From the NCBI GenBank assembly GCA_014656495.1, contig BNCN01000022.1, forward strand, positions 36,536 to 100,535: a stretch of DNA of 64,000 nucleotides, written 5' to 3'. Both the position numbers and the translations under genes were made by a program. Positions 8,182 through 17,564 of the stretch are shown one piece after another. The stretch's first letter is position 1. Every line of letters starts with the position of its first letter. The notes below the pieces were generated by a model. That model saw only the letters and a list, made by a program, of their open reading frames with translations. It made no database searches and had not been told where the DNA came from. This stretch comes from Comamonas sp. KCTC 72670. GTDB taxonomy: Bacteria; Myxococcota; Myxococcia; Myxococcales; Myxococcaceae.

Positions 8182-8216
8182 TTGGCACACGGGAAAATGC
8201 TTCTCCCGTGTGCCAA
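8182..8216 (-). terminator. Strong stem-loop downstream of the OmpA gene
   Basis: A 13-bp perfect stem (TTGGCACACGGGA pairing with TCCCGTGTGCCAA) surrounds a 9-nt loop. It lies between the OmpA stop (8242) and the geosmin operon promoter, so it should end leftward transcription before the operon. No good T-tract follows. Confidence 0.65.
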
Positions 8217-8241
8217 TTGGGTCTCGCGATAAGTCTCGTTT

Positions 8242-9795
8242 TTATTCACCAGTAGTGCTGGTGACGAACTCCACGCGACGGTTCGCGCTGCGTCCCTCAT
8301 GCGTCTCATTGGACGCAATGGGTTGGTCGGGACCGAAGCCCTTCGCGGTGAGACGTGAGCTCTCAATACCTTGTTGAATGAGATATTGGCGCACCGCGTC
8401 CGCGCGTTCCTGGCTCAGTGTGCGATTGAGCTCTTCGGGGCCCGTGTTGTCCGTGTGTCCTTCGATGCGGAGCGAGACACGGGGGTTTGCCTTCAGGTAG
8501 TCCGCCACGGCATCCAGGTTCCGACGCTCCGAGTCGGACAGGGTCGACTGACCCACTGGGAATTGGACGTGGTGCTCCGTGGGCAGGCGTGACGGTGCCT
8601 CGGGCGGGGGGGCCTGGGTCACAGGCTCGGGCTTGGGCTCCGGCTTGGGTTCGGGGCAGCCACGGTGGGCGGCGACGCCGGCCTCGTTGGGGCACGCGTC
8701 CTCGCGGTCGACGACGCCGTCGCCATCCGAGTCGGTGTCCGGGCAGCCGTCATTCTCCGGCGGGCCGGCCTCCAGCGGGCAGCGGTCCTGGCCGTTGGGC
8801 ACCGTGTCGCCGTCGTCGTCGTTCGCGGGGCACTGCTCGGGCGTGGGGCTCCGTCCGCTCCGGCAGACGTCCTGCTGGGTGGCCGTCTCCGGAGCCCAGG
8901 CGATGCCCGCGGCCGCGCGGATGGACGGCGTGCCGGGGATGTCGGTGAAGCCGTGGCCCAGGATGCCGAAGGCCTCGAAGCCACCACCGAAGGGCATCCG
9001 CACGCCGCCGAGCAGCTCCAGCGCGATGTCCCGCTCCACGAGCGATTCGGCCGCTTGCAGCGCGACTTCGGCGCGGAGTCCCTTTCCGCGCGTGGAGACG
9101 ACGATGCCCTGCTCCAACTCGGTGCCGAAGTCCCGGCCGGGCTCGTTCTCCGTGGAGCGGATGCGCACGCCCGCGCTCGCGCCCAGGACGATGGGGCCCA
9201 GTTCCCGGCTCACCGCCACGCGGGGCGCGACCTGGAGCCCCGCCCAGCCCTGCTGCCGGCCGAAGGCGCTCGCCGTGCCACCGGGCGTGCCCACGTCCAG
9301 GCCCAGGCTGAGGAACACCGGGGCGCCCTCCTCGCGCCGCAGCAGCGCGTAGCGGGCGCCGAGCTCCGGCGTGCCCAGACCGAAGGACCGGGGGGCGGAG
9401 ATGCCGACCAGCGAGTCCGCGCCGCTGCCGCCCTGGTGGAGGATGACCGGCAGGCGCGCGGACAGCTCCAGGCGGTCGGTGGGAGACCAGGCGCCCGCGA
9501 GCCACCCCGCGACGCGATAGTCGATGATGGAGCGCTCCGGGCCATCACTGCCCTTGAGCAGGAGGATGCCGCGCTCGTAGTTGGCCATGAGCATCAACCG
9601 GTAGGCGCCCTCGGGGAGCACGTTACCGGTGTCCACGAGCATGGAGTCCGTGGCGGCGGGGGTGAAGCGCAGCCGCTCCAGGTCGATGGGGACGAGGGGG
9701 CTCGAGGTGCTTTGGGCGAAGGCGGTGGGGGCGACTGACGCCAGGAGCGCGGACAGTGCCCAGCTCCGAACCTGAGTACGCAAGGTGAGGTCCAT
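8242..9795 (-). CDS. OmpA-family outer-membrane protein with thrombospondin type 3 repeats
   Basis: The 517-residue protein starts with a clear signal peptide (WALSALLASVAPTAFA). It has a beta-rich central region, then calcium-binding TSP3-like repeats (DDDGDTVPNGQDRCP, DTDSDGDGVVDREDACP) and a PKPEPKPEP hinge. The last ~110 residues are an OmpA-like peptidoglycan-binding domain (IEGHTDNTGPEELNRTLSQER). This architecture is common in myxobacteria and tethers the outer membrane to the wall. Only 24 bp separate it from the upstream kelch lipoprotein gene, so the two are probably co-transcribed. A strong stem-loop follows it. Confidence 0.9.
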   Translation of the reverse strand: MDLTLRTQVRSWALSALLASVAPTAFAQSTSSPLVPIDLERLRFTPAATDSMLVDTGNVLPEGAYRLMLMANYERGILLLKGSDGPERSIIDYRVAGWLAGAWSPTDRLELSARLPVILHQGGSGADSLVGISAPRSFGLGTPELGARYALLRREEGAPVFLSLGLDVGTPGGTASAFGRQQGWAGLQVAPRVAVSRELGPIVLGASAGVRIRSTENEPGRDFGTELEQGIVVSTRGKGLRAEVALQAAESLVERDIALELLGGVRMPFGGGFEAFGILGHGFTDIPGTPSIRAAAGIAWAPETATQQDVCRSGRSPTPEQCPANDDDGDTVPNGQDRCPLEAGPPENDGCPDTDSDGDGVVDREDACPNEAGVAAHRGCPEPKPEPKPEPVTQAPPPEAPSRLPTEHHVQFPVGQSTLSDSERRNLDAVADYLKANPRVSLRIEGHTDNTGPEELNRTLSQERADAVRQYLIQQGIESSRLTAKGFGPDQPIASNETHEGRSANRRVEFVTSTTGE

Positions 9796-9819
9796 TCTGG
9801 AAAGTGGGAGTCGTACGGG

Positions 9820-12800
9820 TCAGCGCGAGACGTGACGCGAGCGGCGGCGCAGCCCGCTCCACGAGGTCAGAATCACCAGGAAGGCCAGCGCGGAGGCGGT
9901 GCCGCCCCCCGTGCTCTGACAGCCACCTCCCGCGATGGAGATGACCGTCGCCTGGACGGTGACCTGGAACGTGCACCGGGCCTCATTGCCCGCGGCGTCC
10001 GTGGCGGTGACGGTGACGGTGTTGCTGCCGTGCCGGAAGGTGCTGCCGGAGGGAGGTGATGCCGTGACGGTGGGCGTCGAGACGTCGTCCGTGGCCTCGG
10101 GCAGCGTGAAGGTCACCGCCGCGCCCGACGCGTCATCGGAGGTCTGCTGGAGGTTCGCCGGACAGGTCAGCGCGGGCGGGGTGGTGTCCCGCACCTCGAC
10201 CTGGAAGGTGCACGAGGCCTGGGCGCCGGAGCCGTCCTCCGCGGTGGCGGTGACGGTGGTGTTGCCCAGCGGCAGCGTGGCGCCCTCCGCCGGTGAATAG
10301 GTGATGGTGGGCGTGCCTCCCTGCGAGGACGCGGTCGCGGTGGCGGGCGGCCACTGGCCGGGAGCGCCATCCGGGCCCGTGGCCTCGAGGACCTGATTCT
10401 CGGGGCAGGTGATGGTCAGCGGCTGCTCCAGCTCCACGATGACGTCCGCCGTGGCCTCGGCGCTGTCCAGGCCGCAGTCGCTGGCGCGGTAGGTGAAGCT
10501 GTCCGCGCCCACGTAGCCCGCGTTGGGGGTGTACGTGAGGTTCGGGGGCGTCCCGCTCAGCGTCCCGTTCTGGGGCTGCGTGACGATGGTCCACGTCAAC
10601 GGCTGGTTCTCCGCGTCCGTCGCGGTGAGCGTGACGTCCTGGGGCAGGCCGGCAATCGTGACGATGCGCACGGCGTCGACCGTGGGGGCGGTGTTGGTGC
10701 GCACCGTCACCATCCTTCCGCCGGGAATCGCGTTGGCGAACACGGACAGGGCGTGGGGCCCCGGGGTCGTCTCCGTGGGCACGCGCACCGTCGCGCTCGT
10801 GGCCGACATGGCTGACGCGGGGAGCGTCCACAGCCGTCCGCCTTCGGCGGCGCGAAGGCGGACCAGCGGGAAGTCCGTGGGCGAGTCCAGGTAGTTGCCG
10901 CTGGACGCGCCGGAGATGCCTCGGAAGCCCCGGCCCGTGATGACGGCGGCGCAGCCCTGGAAGAGCTCATCCGGCGTCTCGACGACCGGGCGCCAGGGCG
11001 CGAGCGGGAGGCCCTCCTCGTAGCGCTCGGCCGTCGTCGCGGCGGTACCTCCCGCGAGCAGGACGTCTCCGGAGGGCAAGGCAACGGCGGCGGACCCTCC
11101 ACGCCCCAGGGGCGCGCTGACCGTCGTCCACACCCGCAGGGGGCTGCCGTAGGCCTCGGCCGAGGCGACGTAGGTGGCCGGAGCGCTCAGGCCGCCCGCG
11201 ACCAGGAGCGTGCCGGAGGGCATCAGGGTGGCGGTGTGGCGCCAGCGGGCCTCTGTCAGCGGGCTGTCCGGGGTCCAGGTGTTGGAAGCGGCGGAGTACC
11301 GCTCCGTGGTGGCGAGCGCCACGCCGCCCGCGGCGCCGCCCGCGGCGAGCAGCTCGCCGGTCGGCATCAGCGTCAGCGTGAAGTGCTCACGGCCCGCGCC
11401 GAGGCCGCCCACGGGCGCCCAGGTGTTGGTGGCGGGGTCGTACACCTCCGCCGACGCCAGGGCGGCGCCACCCGTGTCACGTCCACCCGCGACGAGCACC
11501 CGGCCATCCGGCAGGAGGGCGGCGGCATGGGCGGCGCGCTCCACGGCCGGGGCGGACGCGGAGGCCCACGTCTGGGTGGCCGGGTCGTACAGCTCGGCGG
11601 AGGCGAGCGCGCCCGCGCCATCCTGGCCACCGACGACGAGCACGCGTCCATCCCGCAGGCGCGTCGCGGTGTGCGAGTGTCTCGCGCGAGCGAGCGTCCC
11701 CGCGGCGCTCCAGGTGTTCGTGGCCGGCGTGTAGCGCTCGGCCGTGGCCAGCGTGCCGCCCTCGTTCGTGCCACCGACGACGAGCACCTCGCCCGAGGCC
11801 AGCAGCGTCGCTGTCGTATCCGCTCGCGCGGTGGCGAGGCCCGCCGCCGGGGACCAGGTGTTCGCCGCCCGGTCGTACTGCGTCGCGGCCGTCAGCGCGG
11901 TGCCCGTGCTGCTCCGTCCACCCACCATGAGGACCCGGCCGTTGGACAACAGCACCATCTGCGGGTCCACTTGGGCCATGCTCAGGTTGCCCGCGGGGAA
12001 CCAGCCCTGGACGCCAGGGTCGTAGACGTCCGCGGCCGCGTAGAACGTGGTGAACGGATTGGAGTGGAAGCCGCCCGTCGTGAGCACCTTGCCGGAGGGA
12101 AGCAGCGTCGTCGTGCTGTTCTCACGGCCCACCGTCATCGCGCCCGCGAGGGTCCACGTCCCGGTGGCGGGGTCGTAGAGCTCGGCGGTGGTCTGGGCGT
12201 TCCGCGCGGCGTCGGAGCCGCCGATGACGAGCACCCGGCCGTCGGGGAGCAGCGCGGCGGTGTGGCCATTGCGCGGGAGGTTCAGGCTGCCCGTGGCGGT
12301 CCAGGTGTTGGCCGCCGGGTCGTAGAGCTCGGCCTGCGTGGTGATGCCCGCCGCGGTGAATCCACCCACGAGCAAGACGCGGCCATCGGGGAGCAGGGTG
12401 CCGGTGGCGTAGTGCCTGGGGAGCAGGGGCGGCGCGGCGGCGGTCCACGTTCCCGCCGCGGGGTCGTAGAGGTCGGCGCTGGGGACCTCGCCCGTCGCGG
12501 CGGCGAATCCGCTCACCGCGAGCACCCGTCCGTCTCGCAGTCGCGTGGCGATGTGGGCTCGCCGGACCTGCGGCATGCTGCCGGTGGGCAGGAAGCTGTT
12601 GCTCGCGGGGTCGTAGAGCTCGGCGGTCGCGAGGCTGCTGCCGCCCGCGACCAGGAGCTGGCCGGAGTCGAGCCACGTCAGGGTGGACAGGGAGCGCGTC
12701 GCGGCCATGGGGCCCGTGGCGGACCAGGTGCCCGTGATGGGGTCGTAGATGCGCCCCGAGGTGGAGCCGTCCATCATCACGAGCACCCGGCCATCGGCGA

Positions 12801-13770
12801 GGTGCGCGGAGGAGGCGACATTGCCTGTGATCCCAGGCGCGGCCGCCGCGCTCCAGGTTCCAGTGTCGGGGTCGTAGAGCTCGGCGGAGGTCACGAAGCC
12901 CGTGCTGTTGACGCCACCGGCGACCAGCAGCTTGCCGGTGCCGAGGAGGATGCCGGTGTGCTGGGCGCGAGCGGTCGCCATGGCGGCGGTGGAGGACCAG
13001 CCCGGGTCGACGACGAGCGGCGCGGTGAGCCCGGCGAGGGAGACCTCCGTCGTGATGCGCACCTGCGCGCCTTCCACGTCGAACATGTGCGTCTTGGGGT
13101 TCGCGCGTCCACCCGCGAGCCGCGTGCTGCCTTCACGGGACTGGCCGTTCGCGTCCCGCACCACGGCGGGGTGGAAGCGGAGCACGGGACGCGCGCTGTC
13201 GTCGAGGAACTGGAGGTACTCGCCCGTGTCCTGGATGCGCCGGACGGACGGCGGCAGCGTGACGGTGTACTCCGCGCGGTGGGTCCGCTGGCGGTCCTGG
13301 GACGCCGCCGGTGCGTCCAAAATCCACGCCTCCTCGACGCGCGAGGTGTGCCACCCCTGGGCCGTGGCCGCCGTGGGCCCCACGGGCCACCACAGGTGCC
13401 GCTCGCCCTGGAACGCGGCGGTGGACTCACGGCGCAGCGCCCCCTCCGTGCTGCCCGAGGGCTGGACGTGGAAGGTCAGCCCTCGCGTGGTCAGCGTCAG
13501 GGCGCCATCGCCCGCGAGCTGGGCCTGGAGTTGCCGGGCCGAGGGCGCGGCGGAGGCCGGTTGGGTTTCGAGGCCGGGGAAGTAGGCCTGTGTCAGCGCC
13601 AGCGCCGTGGCCGCGGACGGGGCGTATTGCCATTGCGCCAGGGCGTGGCCTCGTGCGGCGGCCAAAGCGTCGTCGCCTGGGGGCGGCGTGCCCTCCTTCC
13701 CGCATGACAGCAGGATGACGCTCCCCAAGAGGAGCAGGCGGCTGCTCCAGACCGCGCGATGTGACTGCAT
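9820..13770 (-). CDS. Large kelch-repeat lipoprotein with HYR domains and a MYXO-CTERM tail
   Basis: The 1316-residue secreted protein opens with a lipoprotein signal (RLLLLGSVILLSCGK, lipobox LLSC). After an N-terminal region come about 14 kelch-type units, each with a pattern like VLVAGG then AELYDPATGTW, enough for two seven-bladed propellers. A cadherin-like segment (TNTAPTVDAVRIVTIAG onward) and two HYR-type domains (starting at LTITCPENQ and LTCPANLQQ) follow. The C-terminus (GGGCQSTGG, a hydrophobic stretch, then LRRRSR) is a MYXO-CTERM signal. The start at 13770 is preferred to upstream frame extension because it creates the signal peptide. The role is probably surface carbohydrate or protein binding. 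Confidence 0.88.
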   Translation of the reverse strand: MQSHRAVWSSRLLLLGSVILLSCGKEGTPPPGDDALAAARGHALAQWQYAPSAATALALTQAYFPGLETQPASAAPSARQLQAQLAGDGALTLTTRGLTFHVQPSGSTEGALRRESTAAFQGERHLWWPVGPTAATAQGWHTSRVEEAWILDAPAASQDRQRTHRAEYTVTLPPSVRRIQDTGEYLQFLDDSARPVLRFHPAVVRDANGQSREGSTRLAGGRANPKTHMFDVEGAQVRITTEVSLAGLTAPLVVDPGWSSTAAMATARAQHTGILLGTGKLLVAGGVNSTGFVTSAELYDPDTGTWSAAAAPGITGNVASSAHLADGRVLVMMDGSTSGRIYDPITGTWSATGPMAATRSLSTLTWLDSGQLLVAGGSSLATAELYDPASNSFLPTGSMPQVRRAHIATRLRDGRVLAVSGFAAATGEVPSADLYDPAAGTWTAAAPPLLPRHYATGTLLPDGRVLLVGGFTAAGITTQAELYDPAANTWTATGSLNLPRNGHTAALLPDGRVLVIGGSDAARNAQTTAELYDPATGTWTLAGAMTVGRENSTTTLLPSGKVLTTGGFHSNPFTTFYAAADVYDPGVQGWFPAGNLSMAQVDPQMVLLSNGRVLMVGGRSSTGTALTAATQYDRAANTWSPAAGLATARADTTATLLASGEVLVVGGTNEGGTLATAERYTPATNTWSAAGTLARARHSHTATRLRDGRVLVVGGQDGAGALASAELYDPATQTWASASAPAVERAAHAAALLPDGRVLVAGGRDTGGAALASAEVYDPATNTWAPVGGLGAGREHFTLTLMPTGELLAAGGAAGGVALATTERYSAASNTWTPDSPLTEARWRHTATLMPSGTLLVAGGLSAPATYVASAEAYGSPLRVWTTVSAPLGRGGSAAVALPSGDVLLAGGTAATTAERYEEGLPLAPWRPVVETPDELFQGCAAVITGRGFRGISGASSGNYLDSPTDFPLVRLRAAEGGRLWTLPASAMSATSATVRVPTETTPGPHALSVFANAIPGGRMVTVRTNTAPTVDAVRIVTIAGLPQDVTLTATDAENQPLTWTIVTQPQNGTLSGTPPNLTYTPNAGYVGADSFTYRASDCGLDSAEATADVIVELEQPLTITCPENQVLEATGPDGAPGQWPPATATASSQGGTPTITYSPAEGATLPLGNTTVTATAEDGSGAQASCTFQVEVRDTTPPALTCPANLQQTSDDASGAAVTFTLPEATDDVSTPTVTASPPSGSTFRHGSNTVTVTATDAAGNEARCTFQVTVQATVISIAGGGCQSTGGGTASALAFLVILTSWSGLRRRSRHVSR

Positions 13771-14000
13771 CCAGGGACTCCGGTTCGAAAGGAGCGGCGG
13801 GCCGGCGGGAGCCAGGACCCGGCCGCTGTGAGACAGACCGGGGTGGATTATCCGGGTCTCGCTCTCATGGGCAACGCAGACCGTGTCTCCTGGACGGAAT
13901 GCCCGGGGCCAAAGGGCCCGCGTCGCTGGAAGCTTCCGCCCTGCCTGTCGAAAGTGTCTCGCGCGGCCTCCTTCCTTGACGGGGGGATGAGGGGGCGCTA

Positions 14001-14020
14001 CATACCAACCAGTTTGTATG
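14001..14020. promoter_or_regulatory. Palindromic TetR-type operator overlapping a start codon
   Basis: The site CATACCAACCAGTTTGTATG is a near-perfect inverted repeat (9-bp arms with one mismatch) whose last three bases are the ATG of the downstream TetR gene. The arrangement copies the site at 1795-1813. Autoregulation is inferred. Confidence 0.6.
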
Positions 14021-14677
14021 GACACGGTGCCCTCCAGACGCAGGCGTGATGCTCCCGAGACACGGCGCCAGCTCGTCGAGGCCGCGGTCCGCTTGATGTT
14101 GCGTCAGGGCTTCTCCGCGACGACGGTGGACCAGGTCTGCGCCGAGGCCTCCCTGACCAAGGGCAGCTTCTTCCACCACTTCGAGTCGAAGGAGGCGATG
14201 GGCCTCGCGGCGATGGCGGCCTTCGCGGAGCTGGGAATGGAGCTCTACGCCCAGGCGTGGGGCGCACCGGGGGGAGATCCGCTGGAGAAGCTGCACCGCC
14301 TGCTGGACATCATGAGCGACCTGGCCCGGCAGCATGGCGGGATGCTCACGTGCATGGTGGGCATGCTGTCCCAGGAGCTGGCGCTGTCGAACGCCGCCGT
14401 GCGCGAGGCAGGCGAGGCGCACATGAAGGCCTGGGTCGAGGCGGTGGCGGGGCTGCTCGCGGACGCGAAGCAGGTGCATGCGCCGCGCGCGAGCTTCGAC
14501 CCTGACGCCGTGGCCTGGATGCTCTACAGCACATGGCAGGGCTCGATGCTGGTGGGCAAGACGCGCCAGCGCCCGGAGCTGGTCATCGAGAACCTGAGAC
14601 AGATGCGGCTGTTCATCGACGGGCTCTTCGCGCCGCGCGCCGCCAAGGTGAAATCAACGAAGTCCGCCCGGGCCTGA
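14018..14677 (+). CDS. TetR-family transcriptional regulator
   Basis: The 219-residue protein has an N-terminal HTH (ETRRQLVEAAVRLMLRQGFSATTVDQVCAEASLTKGSFFHHFESKEAMG, about residues 14-62) and a helical ligand domain. The C-terminal part (SMLVGKTRQRPELVIENLRQMRLFIDGL) resembles the TetR_C group found with NemR/AcuR-like regulators. The ATG lies within a palindrome, implying a very short or absent leader. The VOC gene 41 bp downstream is probably in the same transcript. Confidence 0.9.
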   Translation: MDTVPSRRRRDAPETRRQLVEAAVRLMLRQGFSATTVDQVCAEASLTKGSFFHHFESKEAMGLAAMAAFAELGMELYAQAWGAPGGDPLEKLHRLLDIMSDLARQHGGMLTCMVGMLSQELALSNAAVREAGEAHMKAWVEAVAGLLADAKQVHAPRASFDPDAVAWMLYSTWQGSMLVGKTRQRPELVIENLRQMRLFIDGLFAPRAAKVKSTKSARA

Positions 14678-14718
14678 CGCCGGGCGTCTCACGTCTCAAG
14701 TCCCGAGGAGAATCCACG

Positions 14719-15204
14719 ATGCAAGCGACGCAGAAGATCACCCCGTTCCTGTGGTTCGACGGCAACGCGGAAGAGGCCATCCATTTCTATGTCTCCGTCT
14801 TCAAGAAGGGCTCGAAGGTCATCAGCCTGAAGCGAGCAGGGGACACGCCTTCGGCCCCCGTCGTGTCCGCGACCTTCCAACTGCATGGCCAGCAGTTCAT
14901 GGCCCTCAACGGGGGGCCCCACTACAAGTTCACGGAGGCCATCTCCCTGTTCGTGGACTGTGAGACGCAGGCGGAAGTGGATGAGCTGTGGTCGAAGCTC
15001 CTGGAGGGTGGGGGCCAGACGCAGCAGTGTGGCTGGCTCAAGGACCGGTTCGGCCTGTCCTGGCAAATCATCCCGTCCGTGCTGGGGAAGATGCTGGGCG
15101 ACAAGGACCCGGAGAAGTCCCGCAGGGTGATGGAGGCCATGCTGGGCATGGTCAAGATCGACATCGCGGGGCTTCAGCGCGCGTACGACGGGCCTGGCGC
15201 GTAG
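14719..15204 (+). CDS. PhnB-like VOC-superfamily protein
   Basis: The 161-residue protein carries the PhnB/3-demethylubiquinone-methyltransferase-like signature: KITPFLWFDGNAEEAIHFYVSVF at the N-terminus, GQQFMALNGGPHYKFTEAISLFVDCETQAEVDELWSKL in the middle, and CGWLKDRFGLSWQIIPSVL near the end. The catalytic role of this family is mostly undefined. The start is set by GAGGAG nine bases before the ATG at 14719. It follows a TetR gene in the same direction and is likely under that regulator. Confidence 0.88.
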   Translation: MQATQKITPFLWFDGNAEEAIHFYVSVFKKGSKVISLKRAGDTPSAPVVSATFQLHGQQFMALNGGPHYKFTEAISLFVDCETQAEVDELWSKLLEGGGQTQQCGWLKDRFGLSWQIIPSVLGKMLGDKDPEKSRRVMEAMLGMVKIDIAGLQRAYDGPGA

Positions 15205-15292
15205 ACCCACCCGCTGGCTGAACATGCCTTGCTCCTCGAGGTGAACACGTTGGCAATCGATGGCGAACGTGGGCCCGCGTTAGACTGCCTGC

Positions 15293-16606
15293 ATGGCGAA
15301 GTCCAAGAAGCCGCAGGCGCCCGTGCTGCTGGGCGAAGTCGACCTCCCCGAAGGTGTGCTCCTCATCCTCGACCCGGGGCTCGCTCGCTTCTGGCGTCAC
15401 GACGCGGAGCCCGCGTCGCCCCGGAAGAAGGACCCTGCTGAGTTCGACTTGCGCCTCACGGGCCCGGACGCGGTGGCGGCCGGGAGCGCCTACGACCGGG
15501 AGTTCGATGCCCGGTTCCTGTTCGACCGGAGAGACCCGCGGGAGGCCGTGGACCACTTCGCGCGGTTCGCCCAGGAGCAGGGCTTCGATGCGCGCGCCGA
15601 GGTGTTGCCCGCGCGCATCCCCCACACGGAGCGTGCCCGGCTCGCCCTCGAGCACGGCGGTGGCCTGGGCGTCGTGAAGTACAACGGGCTCTGGGCCGTG
15701 GCCGTGGGAGCGCTGCCCCGGGGCAAGGGCCTGCGCGTCGTCGGCACGCCGATGCCTTCGGGCGAGTTCGAGGGGCGCTGGGAGTCCATCGAGCTCGTCG
15801 TGGACGACGCGGAGGAGCCCGTCGGAACGGAGTCGGTGGACGGGGTGATGGTGGAGCATGGCCAGCTGCTGTTCGCGGGGCTCGGGCCGCTGGGACACTT
15901 CCGGATGTGGGAGCCGCTCGATGGGTTGGCGGACTACGTCTTCTCCGGTGAGGACGCGCCAGCGCTCGCCAAGGCGGAGGGGGCAAGCGACCTGGGAGAT
16001 GGGCTGTTCGGGTGGAAGGACCTGCCCATGGCGCAGGTGGGCGAGAAGGCCACGCCGTTGCAGGAGCGCATCGAACGCGAGTCGCTCTCCGTGGGCGTCG
16101 ACTACCGGCCGCACTGCAACCTCGCGCGGTTGAACGCGCGGCTGCGTGTGAGCGAGGAGGACACCGCCTCCCTGGTCCTGGATGGCGCGCGCGTCGTCGG
16201 GTGTGGGAACCGCTGGGGTGACGGTGTCTTCACCGTCAGCCGGGACGTGGACGCGCAGGGCCGCACGCTCCGCGTCCGGGTGGAGCTGGGCACGGAGCAG
16301 CGTCAGCGGATGATGCGCCGCCTCCGGCTGCTCCAGCAGAAGGCCATCGTGAGCCGGACCATCCTGGATGACGGCGAGCCCATCCGCTTCGCCGAACGGA
16401 TGGCGCCGTCGAGGCCCGAGGACAGCGGCTGGGCCTTCTCCTCTGGCGTCGAGGACGCGGCCTATATGGATGAGCCGTCGAACTTCGCGGTGGTGTCCCT
16501 GCGCGACCTCGTGGCCCGGTTCAAGGCGTTGGAGCCCATCCTGGAGGCGCCCGAAGGGGCGCTGTACCGGCTGGAGGGAACGCGCTTCGTTCCGGATTCG
16601 CAGTAG
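15293..16606 (+). CDS. Protein with C-terminal DUF2185/Imm33-like domain
   Basis: The protein has 437 residues. The last ~85 residues (QQKAIVSRTILDDGEPIRFAER, EDSGWAFSSGVEDAAYMDEPSNFAVVSL) match the DUF2185 pattern, related to Imm33 immunity proteins, where a conserved DSGW.FFSG motif precedes a DEP.N segment. The first ~340 residues are not recognised: acidic, soluble, no signal peptide or membrane segment. A solitary immunity-like protein fits the toxin/immunity richness of myxobacteria, but no toxin gene is adjacent. It converges with the downstream spermidine-synthase-like gene, with a 6-bp gap. Confidence 0.75.
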   Translation: MAKSKKPQAPVLLGEVDLPEGVLLILDPGLARFWRHDAEPASPRKKDPAEFDLRLTGPDAVAAGSAYDREFDARFLFDRRDPREAVDHFARFAQEQGFDARAEVLPARIPHTERARLALEHGGGLGVVKYNGLWAVAVGALPRGKGLRVVGTPMPSGEFEGRWESIELVVDDAEEPVGTESVDGVMVEHGQLLFAGLGPLGHFRMWEPLDGLADYVFSGEDAPALAKAEGASDLGDGLFGWKDLPMAQVGEKATPLQERIERESLSVGVDYRPHCNLARLNARLRVSEEDTASLVLDGARVVGCGNRWGDGVFTVSRDVDAQGRTLRVRVELGTEQRQRMMRRLRLLQQKAIVSRTILDDGEPIRFAERMAPSRPEDSGWAFSSGVEDAAYMDEPSNFAVVSLRDLVARFKALEPILEAPEGALYRLEGTRFVPDSQ

Positions 16607-16612
16607 GGCGCC

Positions 16613-17548
16613 TCAGCGGCGGGAGGTGGGGGCGGCGCGGCGGCCGAGGGGCCGTGGCACCCGGGCGCGAAGGTTGAACGCCAGGCCCCATTCGCGCGCG
16701 AGCTGGCTGGCGCGGGCGAGCAGCTCCCGCCGTGGGGGCTTCCTCGAGTGAGGGAGCCCCACCAGGATTCGGTTGTCCGACTCCTCCACGTCGAAGGCGT
16801 AGAGCTGCGGGAAGCTGGCCTTCCAGAGGGGGTCCATGAGGGAGCCCGGCCGTCCCGACTTCCGCAGCACGTTGCCCACCACCACGCCTTCGGGCGTCAG
16901 CCGGGCCAGCGTGGCCTGGAAGAACGCCGGCGACGCCAGGGCCGCGGGGATGTTTCGCGCGCCGAAGGCGTCCAGGATGATGACGTCGTAGGCGGGCCCT
17001 GGCGTCTCGATGAAGCGCCGTCCATCCGTGAGGTGGGCGTGAAGGGTCGCGTCCTCGCGGAAGCCGAAGAAGCGCCGGGCCACGTCGAGGACCTGCGGCT
17101 GGATTTCCACCGCGTCGATGTGGGCCTGGGGGCGCACCGCGTGGAGGAAGGTGGGAATGGCGCCGCCGCCCAGCCCCACGACGAGGATGCGCGAGGGCTC
17201 TGGCGCGAAGGCCAGCGCGGCGGCGACGGCCCGCGTGTAGTCCAGCTCCAGCCGCAGCGGGAAGCCCGGCCACACCGCGCTCTGGAAGGCCCCAATCCAC
17301 CCGAACTGGAGGTAGCGGCGGCCCTCGTCATCCTCGCTGACGATGATGGGGCCGCCCGCGGACCGCGCGACGTGCAGCACCGTGCGCGGGTACTCGAAGG
17401 CGCGGGAGACGCGCGCCAGCGCCGTCACCGTCCGGTGCGCCTGCCTCGCCGAGGCGAGGCCGCGGGGCCTCCACTGGCGTGGAAGGGCGAGGGCCCTTCT
17501 CCAAAGCCCGGGGCCCCACGTCTGTCCTCCCTGCCGCATCCACCTCAC
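16613..17548 (-). CDS. Spermidine-synthase-like (SpeE-fold) methyltransferase-type enzyme
   Basis: The 311-residue protein has the Rossmann core of the polyamine synthase family. The nucleotide-binding loop ILVVGLGGGAIPTFLHAVRPQAHIDAVEI, with its terminal acidic residue, is near residue 120-150. The DAFGARNIPAALASPAFF segment follows, where true spermidine synthases carry the catalytic Asp. An N-terminal beta domain (GRRYLQFGWIGAFQSAV) is also typical. Whether it transfers aminopropyl groups is uncertain, since many bacterial SpeE-like proteins do other work. The start could be GTG 17548 or ATG 17539. Confidence 0.8.
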   Translation of the reverse strand: MRWMRQGGQTWGPGLWRRALALPRQWRPRGLASARQAHRTVTALARVSRAFEYPRTVLHVARSAGGPIIVSEDDEGRRYLQFGWIGAFQSAVWPGFPLRLELDYTRAVAAALAFAPEPSRILVVGLGGGAIPTFLHAVRPQAHIDAVEIQPQVLDVARRFFGFREDATLHAHLTDGRRFIETPGPAYDVIILDAFGARNIPAALASPAFFQATLARLTPEGVVVGNVLRKSGRPGSLMDPLWKASFPQLYAFDVEESDNRILVGLPHSRKPPRRELLARASQLAREWGLAFNLRARVPRPLGRRAAPTSRR

Positions 17549-17564
17549 ACCCCGAGCATACGGG

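Noticed and set aside
11236..13707. An 823-codon plus-strand frame opposite the kelch gene
   Set aside because: Shadow frame of GC-rich repeats: its apparent repeats follow the kelch units on the other strand.
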